A program made the translations under genes and the position numbers. A stretch of DNA of 6,705 bases from Bryobacterales bacterium (lineage in GTDB: Bacteria; Acidobacteriota; Terriglobia; Bryobacterales; Bryobacteraceae), in the NCBI GenBank assembly GCA_003132865.1, contig PKYZ01000894.1:1-6705 (forward strand), in the 5' to 3' direction. The notes beneath the pieces were generated by a model, which did not search any database, was not told the DNA's origin, and worked only from the letters and a program-made list of their open reading frames with translations. Positions within the stretch are counted from its first letter, which is position 1. The number at the start of each line of letters is the position of its first letter. This document shows, in pieces, positions 1 through 6,687 of the stretch.

Positions 1-42
1 GAGGAGTCACAGATCAGGAGACAGAAGTCAGGAGACAGAATG
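1..42. repeat. Degenerate heptamer tandem repeat at left window edge
   Basis: The first 42 bases divide cleanly into six 7-base units of approximate consensus CAGRAGW. The units CAGGAGA at 15-21 and 29-35 are identical, giving the 13-base direct repeat TCAGGAGACAGAA at 14-26 and 28-40. The last unit, CAGAATG, contains the ATG at 40-42, and the AGGAGA of the fifth unit sits at Shine-Dalgarno distance from it. The layout resembles the heptanucleotide short tandem repeats (STRRs) known from cyanobacteria. The repeat probably continues to the left of the window. Confidence 0.7.
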
Positions 43-2202
43 ACTGCCCCACGAGGAACTATACTGGCAGTTGTGACACGGAGGCAATTACTCTCATTAC
101 CGGCTTCGCTGGCGCTGGCGAGGCGGGTGGGTCGGTGCCAGTCCGATTTTCCGGGCGTGGCGTATCGCGAGTACGCGCGCGCGCTGCCGGACTACCTGCG
201 GGACTTGGCAGCGCGCTCGTATGAGGCGCGCAACCGCGAGATCGCGAAGCTCACATCGGCGGAAGCCATACGGGCACGGCAGCAGTGGGTGCGTGAAACG
301 TTTTGGAAGCTGGCGGGCGGCATGCCGCAGCGGACTCCGCTGAACACGCGCACGGTGGGCGCATTCGAGCGCGCCGGATACCGCGTCGAGAAGCTGGTCT
401 ACGAAAGCGTGCCCAACTTCCACATCGCGGCGAATTTGTACATTCCTACTGCGAGGCAGCCTCCTTATCCGGGCGTGCTGTTTCAGATGGGCCACACACG
501 CAATGGCAAGGCGGCCGACACCTATCAGCGCTGCTGCCAGGGCCTCGTGAAGCTGGGCTACCTGGTGCTGGGGTTCGATCCCATGGGGCAGGGCGTGCGC
601 GTTTACTATCCGGACGCGAGTGGGCAACGGAGCCGCCTGGCATCCCCCGACAGCGAGCATACGACGCCGGGCAAGCAGATGCTGCTGAACGGCGATACGG
701 CGACGCGCATGCAGGTGTGGGACGCGGTGCGCAGTCTGGACGTGCTGGCTTCGCATCCACTGGCCGATGCGCGGCGGCTGGCATCCACGGGGCAATCGGG
801 CGGCGGCACGCTGACCATGCTACTGGCCGCGGTGGACGACCGGCTGGCGGCGGCCGCGGTGTGCAGCGGAAACACGGAGGATGTAGCCTGCGCGAATTTC
901 AATCCGCCGGGCGCGATAGACGATGCGGAGCAGAACCTGATCGGCTCGGGGCCGTTGGGCTTCGACCGATGGGACCTGCTGTATCCGCTGGCGCCGAAGC
1001 CGCTGCTGATTTCGGTCAGCGATCCGGATTCTTTCCTTACTTATTCGCCGGAATACATTCGCAACGGCTGGGAGGAGTTTCGGAAGCTGCGCGCGGTGTA
1101 TGCGGCGCTGGGCGCGGCGGACCGGCTGGCGTGGGTGGATACGCCGTTGCCGCACGGCCTGGCTTACGATTCGCGCATGCAGGTCTACAACTGGTTTGCG
1201 CGGTGGCTGAAACACGAGACGGCGCCGGTGACCGAAGAGCCGGCGACGGAACCGGAGAAGGATCAGGCGCTGTGGGTGTCGGAGAGCGGCAGCATGGTGC
1301 GGTCGCTTCACAGCGAGACGCCGTTCACGCTGAACCGCGCGCGGCAGGTTATGGTGCGGCCCGCACCTCTGGACCAGTTGATTGGCGCGGAACGTCCGCC
1401 GGATGGCTTGAAGCCCGTGATGCTACGGCGCGCGGCATGGGGCGGCATCACGGTGGAGGCGTTGGAAGTGGCGAGCGCGGCGCGCGTGTGGCTGCCGGCG
1501 TGGTTGTATCTGCCGAAGAGCGGGTCCTGGAGGACCCGCGCAGACTTGGAGGTCCGCCCCACTGTACTGCTGGTGTTGGAACCGGCGGGCCGCGATATGC
1601 GCTGGCAGGAGGGCGGCCTTTACCACACGCTGGCGCAACGCGGGTACGCGGTGTGCGCGGCGGATGTGCGCGGCGTGGGAGATCTGGCGCCGGAGATCGG
1701 GCGAGGCGCGGCCGACTATGCGCGATCCCATGCGGACGAGGAGAACTACGCGTGGGCGTCGCTGATTCTGGGGAAGCCTCTGCTGGGGCAGCGCGTCACC
1801 GATATCCTGGCGCTGGCGGCTGCGTTGCGGGCGCATCCGGCGCTGGGCGGGCTGACGTTGAAAGTCGCGGCGTTGAGCCGGTTGACAGCGGCAGCGCTGT
1901 GCGCCGCGGCGATGGATCCCGCGATCGGCGAGTTGTATCTGGCAGGCGGGTTGATCTCTTATCGGAGCGTTGTGGAAACCGAGCGATCAAGCGCGCCGTT
2001 CGGCAGTTTCGTGTTCGGCATATTGCAGCACACGGACCTGCCGGAGGTGGCGGCGTCGCTGGCTCCGCGGCGCGTGTGTCTGGCCGGCGCGGTGGATGCG
2101 GCGGGCGGCACGCTGGAGGCGGCGGCTGTGCGGGCGGTCTATGGCGGCGAACATATCGCGATCCGGCCGGAAGCAAAGTGGGATGCGGAGGCGCTGGCAT
2201 GA
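40..2202 (+). CDS. Two-domain alpha/beta-hydrolase, acetyl xylan esterase/dienelactone hydrolase-like
   Basis: Predicted serine esterase of 720 residues; the substrate is unknown, possibly an acylated carbohydrate. The N-terminal hydrolase domain (about 120-390) has the oxyanion-side strand PGVLFQMGH (144-152), the nucleophile elbow GQSGG with Ser253, an acid candidate at Asp328 or Asp330 (SVSDPDSF) and His372 in PHG. A second hydrolase-like domain (about 480-710) keeps the strand pattern ([23 protein letters not shown]), but its elbow position reads ALSRL (Ser613), so it is probably non-catalytic. The start is uncertain. ATG at 40 has AGGAGA seven bases upstream, but both lie in a repeat. 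GTG at 73 has no clear ribosome site but would begin a short Tat-like leader, [16 protein letters not shown], suggesting export. Residues 494-507 are encoded by a palindromic repeat (see the feature at 1520). The stop overlaps the next gene by ATGA, so the two are co-translated. The esterase fold is well supported; the exact activity is not. Confidence 0.85.
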   Translation: MTAPRGTILAVVTRRQLLSLPASLALARRVGRCQSDFPGVAYREYARALPDYLRDLAARSYEARNREIAKLTSAEAIRARQQWVRETFWKLAGGMPQRTPLNTRTVGAFERAGYRVEKLVYESVPNFHIAANLYIPTARQPPYPGVLFQMGHTRNGKAADTYQRCCQGLVKLGYLVLGFDPMGQGVRVYYPDASGQRSRLASPDSEHTTPGKQMLLNGDTATRMQVWDAVRSLDVLASHPLADARRLASTGQSGGGTLTMLLAAVDDRLAAAAVCSGNTEDVACANFNPPGAIDDAEQNLIGSGPLGFDRWDLLYPLAPKPLLISVSDPDSFLTYSPEYIRNGWEEFRKLRAVYAALGAADRLAWVDTPLPHGLAYDSRMQVYNWFARWLKHETAPVTEEPATEPEKDQALWVSESGSMVRSLHSETPFTLNRARQVMVRPAPLDQLIGAERPPDGLKPVMLRRAAWGGITVEALEVASAARVWLPAWLYLPKSGSWRTRADLEVRPTVLLVLEPAGRDMRWQEGGLYHTLAQRGYAVCAADVRGVGDLAPEIGRGAADYARSHADEENYAWASLILGKPLLGQRVTDILALAAALRAHPALGGLTLKVAALSRLTAAALCAAAMDPAIGELYLAGGLISYRSVVETERSSAPFGSFVFGILQHTDLPEVAASLAPRRVCLAGAVDAAGGTLEAAAVRAVYGGEHIAIRPEAKWDAEALA
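1520..1557. repeat. Palindromic repeat inserted in frame in the esterase gene
   Basis: Bases 1520-1539 read GCGGGTCCTGGAGGACCCGC, two perfect 9-base arms around a GG loop. An imperfect second stem follows: GCAGAC at 1540-1545 against GTCCGC at 1552-1557, with one mismatch. The element is translated as about 14 residues containing [13 protein letters not shown] (495-507), which sit between the strand LYLPK and the strand [10 protein letters not shown], where a surface loop is expected. The layout matches the intergenic palindrome at 3275-3294, including the core CC-T/A-GGAGG. That it is a mobile or dispersed element is inference from these two related copies. Confidence 0.6.
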
Positions 2203-3194
2203 AAGCTTGCGTTCTGGAATCGCCTGCTCCGATCGAGCAGAATCCGTTGGCGTTCACGGAAGCGCCCGTGCCGGAGCCGGGCGCGGACGAGGTGCTGGTG
2301 CGGGTGCATGCGTGCGGCGTGTGCAGGACGGATCTGCACGTGGTGGAAGGAGAGCTGCCGCCGCGCAAGCGTCCGGTGATTCCGGGGCACCAGGTGGTGG
2401 GCACGGTGGAGCGCTGCGGCGCGGAGGCGGGGCGCTTTCGCGCAGGGATGCGCGTGGGAGTGGCGTGGCTGCATCGCACTTGCGGCGTTTGCGAGTACTG
2501 CCGCTCGGGCCGCGAGAATCTTTGTGGGGTTGCGACGTTCACGGGCTACACGGTGGATGGCGGCTATGCGGAGTACATTGTGGCGCATGAGAGCTTTGTG
2601 TATCCGATTCCGGACGGCTTCAGCGATATGGCCGCGGCGCCGCTGCTGTGCGCGGGGATTATCGGCTTCCGGTCGCTGCGCGTGTCGGGGATTCATCCGG
2701 GCGGCGCGCTGGGGCTTTACGGCTTTGGCGCGGCGGCGCACGTGGCGATACAGGTGGCGCGGCATTGGGGCGTGCGGGTCTATGCGATGACGCGCGACGA
2801 GCGGCACCGGCAGCTTGCGCGGGAGTTGGGCGCGGAGTGGGCCGGCGCGGGCGACGATCAGCCGCCGGAGAAACTGGACGCCGCTATCATCTTCGCGCCC
2901 GCGGGAGAGCTGGTGGTCTCCGCGCTGCGCGTGCTGAAGAAGGGCGGCACGGTGGCGCTGGGCGGGATTTACATGAGCCCGATTCCGGCGATGGATTACA
3001 ACCTGCTGTATCACGAGCGTGTGATTCGCAGCGTGGCTAATAACACGCGGCAGGATGGAGAGGACTTTCTCAGGATCGCGGCGGAGATTCCGATTCATAC
3101 CGAGGTGCAGGAGTTTCCTTTGGCGGAGGCTAATGCCGCCTTGAATATGCTGAAGCACGATGCGGTGCGGGGAGCGGCGGTGCTGCGGGTGTAG
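2199..3194 (+). CDS. Zinc-dependent medium-chain alcohol dehydrogenase
   Basis: A 331-residue cytosolic NAD(P)-dependent oxidoreductase of the zinc MDR superfamily, closest by eye to the 'zinc-binding alcohol dehydrogenase family' near AdhA. Catalytic zinc ligands are predicted at Cys42 (CGVCRTD), His64 (PGHQ) and Cys151 (LLCAG). Structural zinc is held by Cys95, Cys98, Cys101 and Cys109 in [15 protein letters not shown]. The cofactor-binding turn is GLYGFGAAA (172-180), a variant of GxGxxG. The usual GHE after the catalytic His is GHQ here, so Gln65 replaces the common Glu. I chose ATG at 2199 because GGAGG at 2187-2191 lies seven bases upstream, the protein then starts at the family's usual N-terminus (MKACVLE), and the ATG overlaps the esterase stop as ATGA. 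The frame stays open far upstream, but only as a shadow of the esterase gene. It may oxidise an alcohol or reduce an aldehyde released by the esterase; that link is inferred from coupling only. Confidence 0.93.
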   Translation: MKACVLESPAPIEQNPLAFTEAPVPEPGADEVLVRVHACGVCRTDLHVVEGELPPRKRPVIPGHQVVGTVERCGAEAGRFRAGMRVGVAWLHRTCGVCEYCRSGRENLCGVATFTGYTVDGGYAEYIVAHESFVYPIPDGFSDMAAAPLLCAGIIGFRSLRVSGIHPGGALGLYGFGAAAHVAIQVARHWGVRVYAMTRDERHRQLARELGAEWAGAGDDQPPEKLDAAIIFAPAGELVVSALRVLKKGGTVALGGIYMSPIPAMDYNLLYHERVIRSVANNTRQDGEDFLRIAAEIPIHTEVQEFPLAEANAALNMLKHDAVRGAAVLRV

Positions 3195-3211
3195 GCTGCG
3201 CAGAGCGCGCC

Positions 3212-3238
3212 AACATCGACAAAGAGCGTCGATGTTTG
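3212..3238 (+). terminator. Stem-loop after the alcohol dehydrogenase, possible terminator
   Basis: AACATCGAC (3212-3220) and GTCGATGTT (3228-3236) form a perfect 9-base stem with a 7-base loop, 17 bases after the dehydrogenase stop. Only a short T run (3235-3237, partly within the stem) follows, so this is a weak intrinsic terminator at best. It sits between two convergent operons, where it could limit read-through from the left one. Confidence 0.5.
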
Positions 3239-3242
3239 ACGC

Positions 3243-3274
3243 GGCGACACGGCGACGCGGAGACGCGGCGAGGA
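3243..3274. repeat. Degenerate 8-bp tandem repeat, four units
   Basis: Four consecutive octamers start GGCGACAC, GGCGACGC, GGAGACGC and GGCGAGGA, fitting the consensus GGMGASRM. The tract fills the gap between the hairpin at 3212 and the palindrome at 3275. It is too short and GC-rich to be a credible coding segment, and nothing marks it as a binding site. Confidence 0.5.
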
Positions 3275-3298
3275 GACAGGCCAGGAGGCCTGTCCTAC
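3275..3298. repeat. 20-bp palindrome abutting the ATP-grasp gene stop
   Basis: GACAGGCCAGGAGGCCTGTC (3275-3294) has two perfect 8-base arms around AGGA. The next bases, CTAC (3295-3298), carry the stop codon TAG of the minus-strand gene in the string GTAGGACAGGC, so repeat and stop codon are fused. There is no T tract on either strand. It may form a 3' hairpin on the minus-strand transcript, protecting it or assisting termination. An 11-base match, GCCTGTCCTAC, recurs at 4494-4504. Confidence 0.65.
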
Positions 3299-4476
3299 TT
3301 ACAGAGGCCGGCGGAGGCTCCGACCCACTCCAGGTTTTTGTTGTGGTCCACTCCCATCATGGCGCCGCGGCCCATGCGCACCAGGAGGGAGACGGGCAGG
3401 AGCTCGTCGAGCCAGATGTACATGATGCGGAGCTCGGCGCACGTCTTGCCGTGAGGTGTTTCGATGACCGGTTCGAAGTTGACGCGCTCTTGCAGGATAT
3501 AGTTACGGCGCTCGACGGGGGGGATGGCCATGATTTCTTCGCGCGGCGGGCCGATGCGCACGCCCAGACCGGCGAAGGAGAAGAGCGGCTTCAGCACGTA
3601 GTTATGCGTGTCCTGCGGGATGTGATGGAGCTGGTCGAGGAACCATGTCTGGGGCACCGACGGATGCCGCAGGTAGGGGATTGAGAATTTGCTGATGCGG
3701 AAATAGTCGTTGGGATGGCCGGCCCATTCGACGTCGAGGCCGTCGCGGAAATCGAAGGCCGGCGCGATGCCGCGGCGCTGGATCTCGTCGACGATCGTCC
3801 GGTTGTAGATACGGTGAATCGGGATTTTGCGGCCGTCGCGTTCATAGTAGAGGCGCCTGCCGTCTTTGCGGATATCGGTGATGCAGATGGCACGCACGTT
3901 GAACATCCGCTCGGTGAGCACGAAATCCGCCAGTGTCTTTTGACGCAACGGATCGATCTCCATCAGGATGACGTTTTCGGGTTTGTGGCCGCCGAGAATG
4001 GCGCGGCCGAGCAGAGCCTGGTAGCCGGCGAGGTCGAGGCCGCCGAGCAGGTAGCGCAGATTCGGATCGAGTCCATAGGCATCGATGTACACCTGCGATA
4101 GAACCGGCTGATAGGCATAGAGCGACGGGAACGCCTGAATCTCGACCAGGCGCGGCGCGATCTCGCCGGAGGCTTCGCGCACGAGGCCGAAATCCACCTG
4201 CAGGAACAGGGGGTGGTCAGGCTCGCCTGGCACGTCGAATTGCGGCGGCACGGCCTGCCTGGCGATGGCCAGATATTCGGGAGGGGTCAACTGGCGGATG
4301 AGATCGGCGCCGTCGCGCGCCATGGCGTCGATCAGCGGGGCGGGAAAGAAGCAGGGCGTCTCGCAATTGCGGAAGCCAACCGGCGCGCCGGACTCGGCTT
4401 CGAGACGCGCTAGGAAGTTGGCATACTTCTCCGGCGTGAAGGCGGCGTTGAAGCGTTCTCGGAGTTCGGGGATCAC
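3295..4476 (-). CDS. Predicted ATP-grasp carboxylate-amine ligase
   Basis: A 393-residue soluble protein that I cannot assign to a named family. The C-terminal third looks like an ATP-grasp fold, which joins a carboxylate to an amine through an acyl-phosphate. YVLKPLFSFAGLGVRIGP (293-310) resembles the lysine strand plus glycine-rich loop (Lys296). NYILQERV (325-332) resembles the adenine hinge with Glu330. AELR (347-350) and DHNKN (377-381) are candidate metal-binding Glu348, Asn379 and Asn381. The middle contains FLQVDFGLV (91-99) and LVEIQAFPSLYAYQ (110-123), conserved-looking and possibly for the acceptor substrate. The start is GTG at 4474-4476, overlapping the upstream stop as GTGA with AGGG about seven bases before it, so translation is coupled. 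The stop codon lies in a repeat. A C7 run on the coding strand (3517-3523) leaves the frame intact. Third gene of the ligase/peptidase operon. The fold is fairly likely; substrates are unknown. Confidence 0.8.
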   Translation of the reverse strand: MIPELRERFNAAFTPEKYANFLARLEAESGAPVGFRNCETPCFFPAPLIDAMARDGADLIRQLTPPEYLAIARQAVPPQFDVPGEPDHPLFLQVDFGLVREASGEIAPRLVEIQAFPSLYAYQPVLSQVYIDAYGLDPNLRYLLGGLDLAGYQALLGRAILGGHKPENVILMEIDPLRQKTLADFVLTERMFNVRAICITDIRKDGRRLYYERDGRKIPIHRIYNRTIVDEIQRRGIAPAFDFRDGLDVEWAGHPNDYFRISKFSIPYLRHPSVPQTWFLDQLHHIPQDTHNYVLKPLFSFAGLGVRIGPPREEIMAIPPVERRNYILQERVNFEPVIETPHGKTCAELRIMYIWLDELLPVSLLVRMGRGAMMGVDHNKNLEWVGASAGLCK

Positions 4477-5522
4477 TCAAAACCCTGACTAAAGCCTGTC
4501 CTACCTAGCACGAATTCGCCGCCGCGCATGATCATGCGATCGTCGGCCCAGATATCGAATTTGCGGCCGACCACATCGATGTGGGTCGAGCAACGCCACG
4601 GGGCGCCGGTATAAGTGCCATAGGGATCGCCGAAGGCGATGTGCACGCCGGGGATTTTTTCGTCCTGCAAAATGTTGCCGATCACGTCGCGCACTCCGAT
4701 GTTGGTGCCGATGGCGAACTCGCCAACGCGGTTGCTGTTCTCATCGGTATGAGTATAGCGCCAGAATTCGTCTTCGAGCGCGCGGTTGGCGCAGTGCGCC
4801 TCGGTGAGCCGGTTGCCTTTGATGCGGATGGTGAGGGGTTCGCTCTGCAGGTCGCCATACTTGGCGCACAGGTAGTCGCCGACTACGCCATCGACCACGA
4901 AGGTGCCGTTGACCTCGCCGGGAGTGGTAAAGATTTCGCCGCCCGGCAGGTTGCCCCAGGTATTCTGGCTGATGATTACGCTGGTCTTCAGCCACTTGTA
5001 GTCCGGGTTCATCTCGGCGGTGATGTCGGTGCCGGCGGGCGTTTTGGCGCGGACCAGCGCGGCGGCGCGGGCGATCTCGATGACCTGTAAACTGATGCGA
5101 TCCACCTCGCGGAAATCCGCGCGCATGCCATCCCGCATGATCTGCTTGCTGATGTTGACCATGTGGGCGTGACGGATTTTGCGGCGGGTGACGACCTCGG
5201 TCATGTGCATGCGCGAGCGCAGCTCGTTGGCCTGCGCCTGGGCGGCAAAGATACTGACCTGGCTAGTCTCGAGATCGTCGAGCACCGGGCGCGGCATTTC
5301 GGCCAACGGGCGCGGGGCAACCTCTTCGAGCGTCCAGAAGCTATATGGCGCGCCTACGTTGTCGAGCTCGGCGGCCAGCGCGGCGGCAATCTCGATGGAG
5401 GCATGGTCGGTAATCAGCGTCACTTTTTCGTGCCGCTGAATGCACAGGCAAACGCCGACCGCGTTGCGCGCTCCCTCGACGAGCGAAGGCTCGACGGCCA
5501 CTTCCTTCAATACCTGGTTCAT
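4473..5522 (-). CDS. M29-type metallo-aminopeptidase
   Basis: A 349-residue cytosolic aminopeptidase-like protein resembling M29 (AmpS/AmpT, 'leucyl aminopeptidase'). These enzymes use two metal ions to release N-terminal residues. All the expected ligands can be placed in order: Glu196 (PGGEIFTTP), Glu268 (GEFAIGTN), His294 (VHIAFGD), Tyr301, His314 and Asp316 (HID). The spacings His-7-Tyr and His-x-Asp match the family pattern. Well-known members are about 400 residues, so this one is somewhat short, mainly in the N-terminal half. ATG at 5520-5522 overlaps the upstream ligase stop as ATGA; AGG about ten bases upstream is a modest ribosome site. The final residues GRTGFSQGFE follow the last recognisable strand (MIMRGGEFVL) and are partly encoded by a repeat fragment at 4494-4504. 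Between two ligases it could trim or recycle their amide product, but it could also act on ordinary peptides. Confidence 0.88.
   Translation of the reverse strand: MNQVLKEVAVEPSLVEGARNAVGVCLCIQRHEKVTLITDHASIEIAAALAAELDNVGAPYSFWTLEEVAPRPLAEMPRPVLDDLETSQVSIFAAQAQANELRSRMHMTEVVTRRKIRHAHMVNISKQIMRDGMRADFREVDRISLQVIEIARAAALVRAKTPAGTDITAEMNPDYKWLKTSVIISQNTWGNLPGGEIFTTPGEVNGTFVVDGVVGDYLCAKYGDLQSEPLTIRIKGNRLTEAHCANRALEDEFWRYTHTDENSNRVGEFAIGTNIGVRDVIGNILQDEKIPGVHIAFGDPYGTYTGAPWRCSTHIDVVGRKFDIWADDRMIMRGGEFVLGRTGFSQGFE
4494..4504. repeat. Repeat fragment coding for the aminopeptidase tail
   Basis: GCCTGTCCTAC here is identical to 3288-3298, half of the palindrome at the end of the next gene. On the coding strand it reads GTAGGACAGGC and encodes the GRTG of the terminal GRTGFSQGFE. 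The second arm is missing, so this would be a degraded copy. Eleven bases can match by chance, but the same orientation relative to two adjacent gene ends makes a common origin more likely. Confidence 0.4.
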
Positions 5523-6655
5523 GTTGCCGCTACCTGCCTTTCCTCGGTATGGTAAATGCCCACTTCGGTCTCTTCGACGATGTAGTCGACCACTTTTTTC
5601 ATATCGTGGGTTTCATTCCAGACGCGCAACTGGCGGTCGGCGCCCGTTCCATTACTTAGTATCTCGCGAATGTAGTTAATCTCTGCCCGACTGCCTAATT
5701 CGTCGACTACGTCGTCGATAATCTCGAAGTACTCGTCCATGAGGTCGCGCAGGGGCACTTCGATGCCCTTGCCGAAATCGATGAGCTTGCCCTCGATGCC
5801 GTAGCGCAGGGCGCGCCACTTGTTCTCCATGATGAGCGCGCGGCGATAGAGCCGGAAGCCCTGATTCATGGAGTGCAGCTTGTAGAGCTTGGCCACGGTG
5901 GCCTGGATGAGCGCGGCGAGCGCGATGGTTTCCTGGGCGCGCATGGGGATGTCGCACACGCGGAATTCGAGCGTGCTGAAATAGGGATGCGGGCGGATAT
6001 CCCACCAGATTTTCTTGGCGTTATCGATGCAATTGGTCTTGATGAGCAGGTTGATGAAGCTCTCGTATTCGCCGTAACTGGGGAAGTAATCCGGGATGTT
6101 GGTGCGGGGGAACTTGTCGAAGACCTTGCAACGGTACGATTTCAAGCCGGTATCCATGTTTTGCCAGAAGGGCGAGTTGGTGGAGAGCGCCAGAATGTGC
6201 GGCAGGAAGTAGCGCGCGGCGTTCATGATGTGGATGGCGGTTTCGGGATCTTCGACGCCGATGTGGACGTGCAGACCGAAGATGAGATTGGCGCGCGCCA
6301 CCATCTGCATGTCTTCGACGATGGTGTGATAACGCTCGTCCGGGTAGATCCCCTGTTCGCTCCATTCGGCGAAGGGGTGCGAGGCGGAAGCCGCGAGGCG
6401 CAGACCGTTCTGTTTGGCCAGGTCGATCAGGCAGCGGCGGATCATGTGGATTTCATGCGTGGCTTCCTGGATGTTGCGGCAGACGCGCGTGCCGGCCTCG
6501 ATGACCGATTGGTGCATCTCCGGCTTGACGCGCTCGGTGAGCACGGCTCTGCCCTTTTCGATCATTTCCATGCCGATGTGGGAGCGGAGATCGCGGGTCT
6601 CCGGGTCGATGGTTTGATATTCCTCCTCGATACCGATGGATAGGCTGGGCTTCAT
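5519..6655 (-). CDS. ybdK: Carboxylate-amine ligase, YbdK/GCS2 family
   Basis: A 378-residue cytosolic ligase of the glutamate-cysteine ligase type 2 (glutamine-synthetase-like) fold, the family of E. coli YbdK. Members form an amide bond between an amino acid carboxylate and an amine with ATP; E. coli YbdK has weak gamma-glutamylcysteine synthetase activity. Visible motifs are the start strand SIGIEEEYQ with metal-binding Glu10-12, QSVIEAGT (49-56), LAASASHPFAEW (87-98), FGLHVHIGV with His129 and His131, RPHPYFSTLEFRVCDIP (221-237) with Glu230 and Arg232, and ENKWRALRYG (277-286). The length is typical. ATG at 6653-6655 has AGAGGG about six bases upstream. It is the first visible gene of the minus-strand operon and overlaps the aminopeptidase start by ATGA. 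No substrate residue shows that cysteine is the true acceptor, so a different small amine or amino acid is equally possible. Confidence 0.92.
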   Translation of the reverse strand: MKPSLSIGIEEEYQTIDPETRDLRSHIGMEMIEKGRAVLTERVKPEMHQSVIEAGTRVCRNIQEATHEIHMIRRCLIDLAKQNGLRLAASASHPFAEWSEQGIYPDERYHTIVEDMQMVARANLIFGLHVHIGVEDPETAIHIMNAARYFLPHILALSTNSPFWQNMDTGLKSYRCKVFDKFPRTNIPDYFPSYGEYESFINLLIKTNCIDNAKKIWWDIRPHPYFSTLEFRVCDIPMRAQETIALAALIQATVAKLYKLHSMNQGFRLYRRALIMENKWRALRYGIEGKLIDFGKGIEVPLRDLMDEYFEIIDDVVDELGSRAEINYIREILSNGTGADRQLRVWNETHDMKKVVDYIVEETEVGIYHTEERQVAAT

Positions 6656-6669
6656 GGGGTTCCCTCTTT

Positions 6670-6684
6670 GGGCGAGCTTCGCCC
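6670..6684 (-). promoter_or_regulatory. Short hairpin in the leader of the ligase operon
   Basis: GGGCGA (6670-6675) and TCGCCC (6679-6684) pair perfectly around a 3-base loop, directly upstream of the Shine-Dalgarno sequence of the YbdK-like gene. It could lie in the mRNA leader or end an upstream transcript. There is no T tract, and 21 bases upstream are all that the window shows, so a role cannot be decided. I see no convincing -10/-35 promoter here. Confidence 0.35.
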
Positions 6685-6687
6685 GCC

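Noticed and set aside
97..795. Long minus-strand open frame opposite the esterase gene
   Set aside because: Its Arg/His/Pro-rich composition is typical of the antisense of GC-rich genes, with no domain recognised.
303..2198. A long open plus-strand frame running upstream of the alcohol dehydrogenase start through the whole esterase gene
   Set aside because: The upstream translation is rich in Gly, Ala and Arg without family motifs, whereas the esterase frame has clear motifs. The dehydrogenase family begins at the ATG at 2199, which has a good ribosome site.
2139..3158. A 339-residue minus-strand frame opposite the alcohol dehydrogenase
   Set aside because: It is an antisense shadow of a well-supported gene: His/Arg-rich, no motifs and no ribosome site context.
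3212..3236. Hairpin considered as a small RNA or attachment site
   Set aside because: No promoter, no conserved loop motif and no integrase nearby; a 3' stem-loop explains it better.
3517..3523. Run of seven identical bases inside the ATP-grasp gene, a possible frameshift or slippage site
   Set aside because: The frame is intact on both sides and the encoded residues fit the protein, so there is no sign of programmed slippage.
3160..3684. Plus-strand frame spanning the convergent junction
   Set aside because: It runs through repeats and the antisense of the ATP-grasp gene and has no recognisable domain.
5873..6643. A 256-residue plus-strand frame opposite the YbdK-like gene
   Set aside because: Asp/Gly/Val-rich mirror of the real coding frame; the opposite strand carries every motif of the ligase family.
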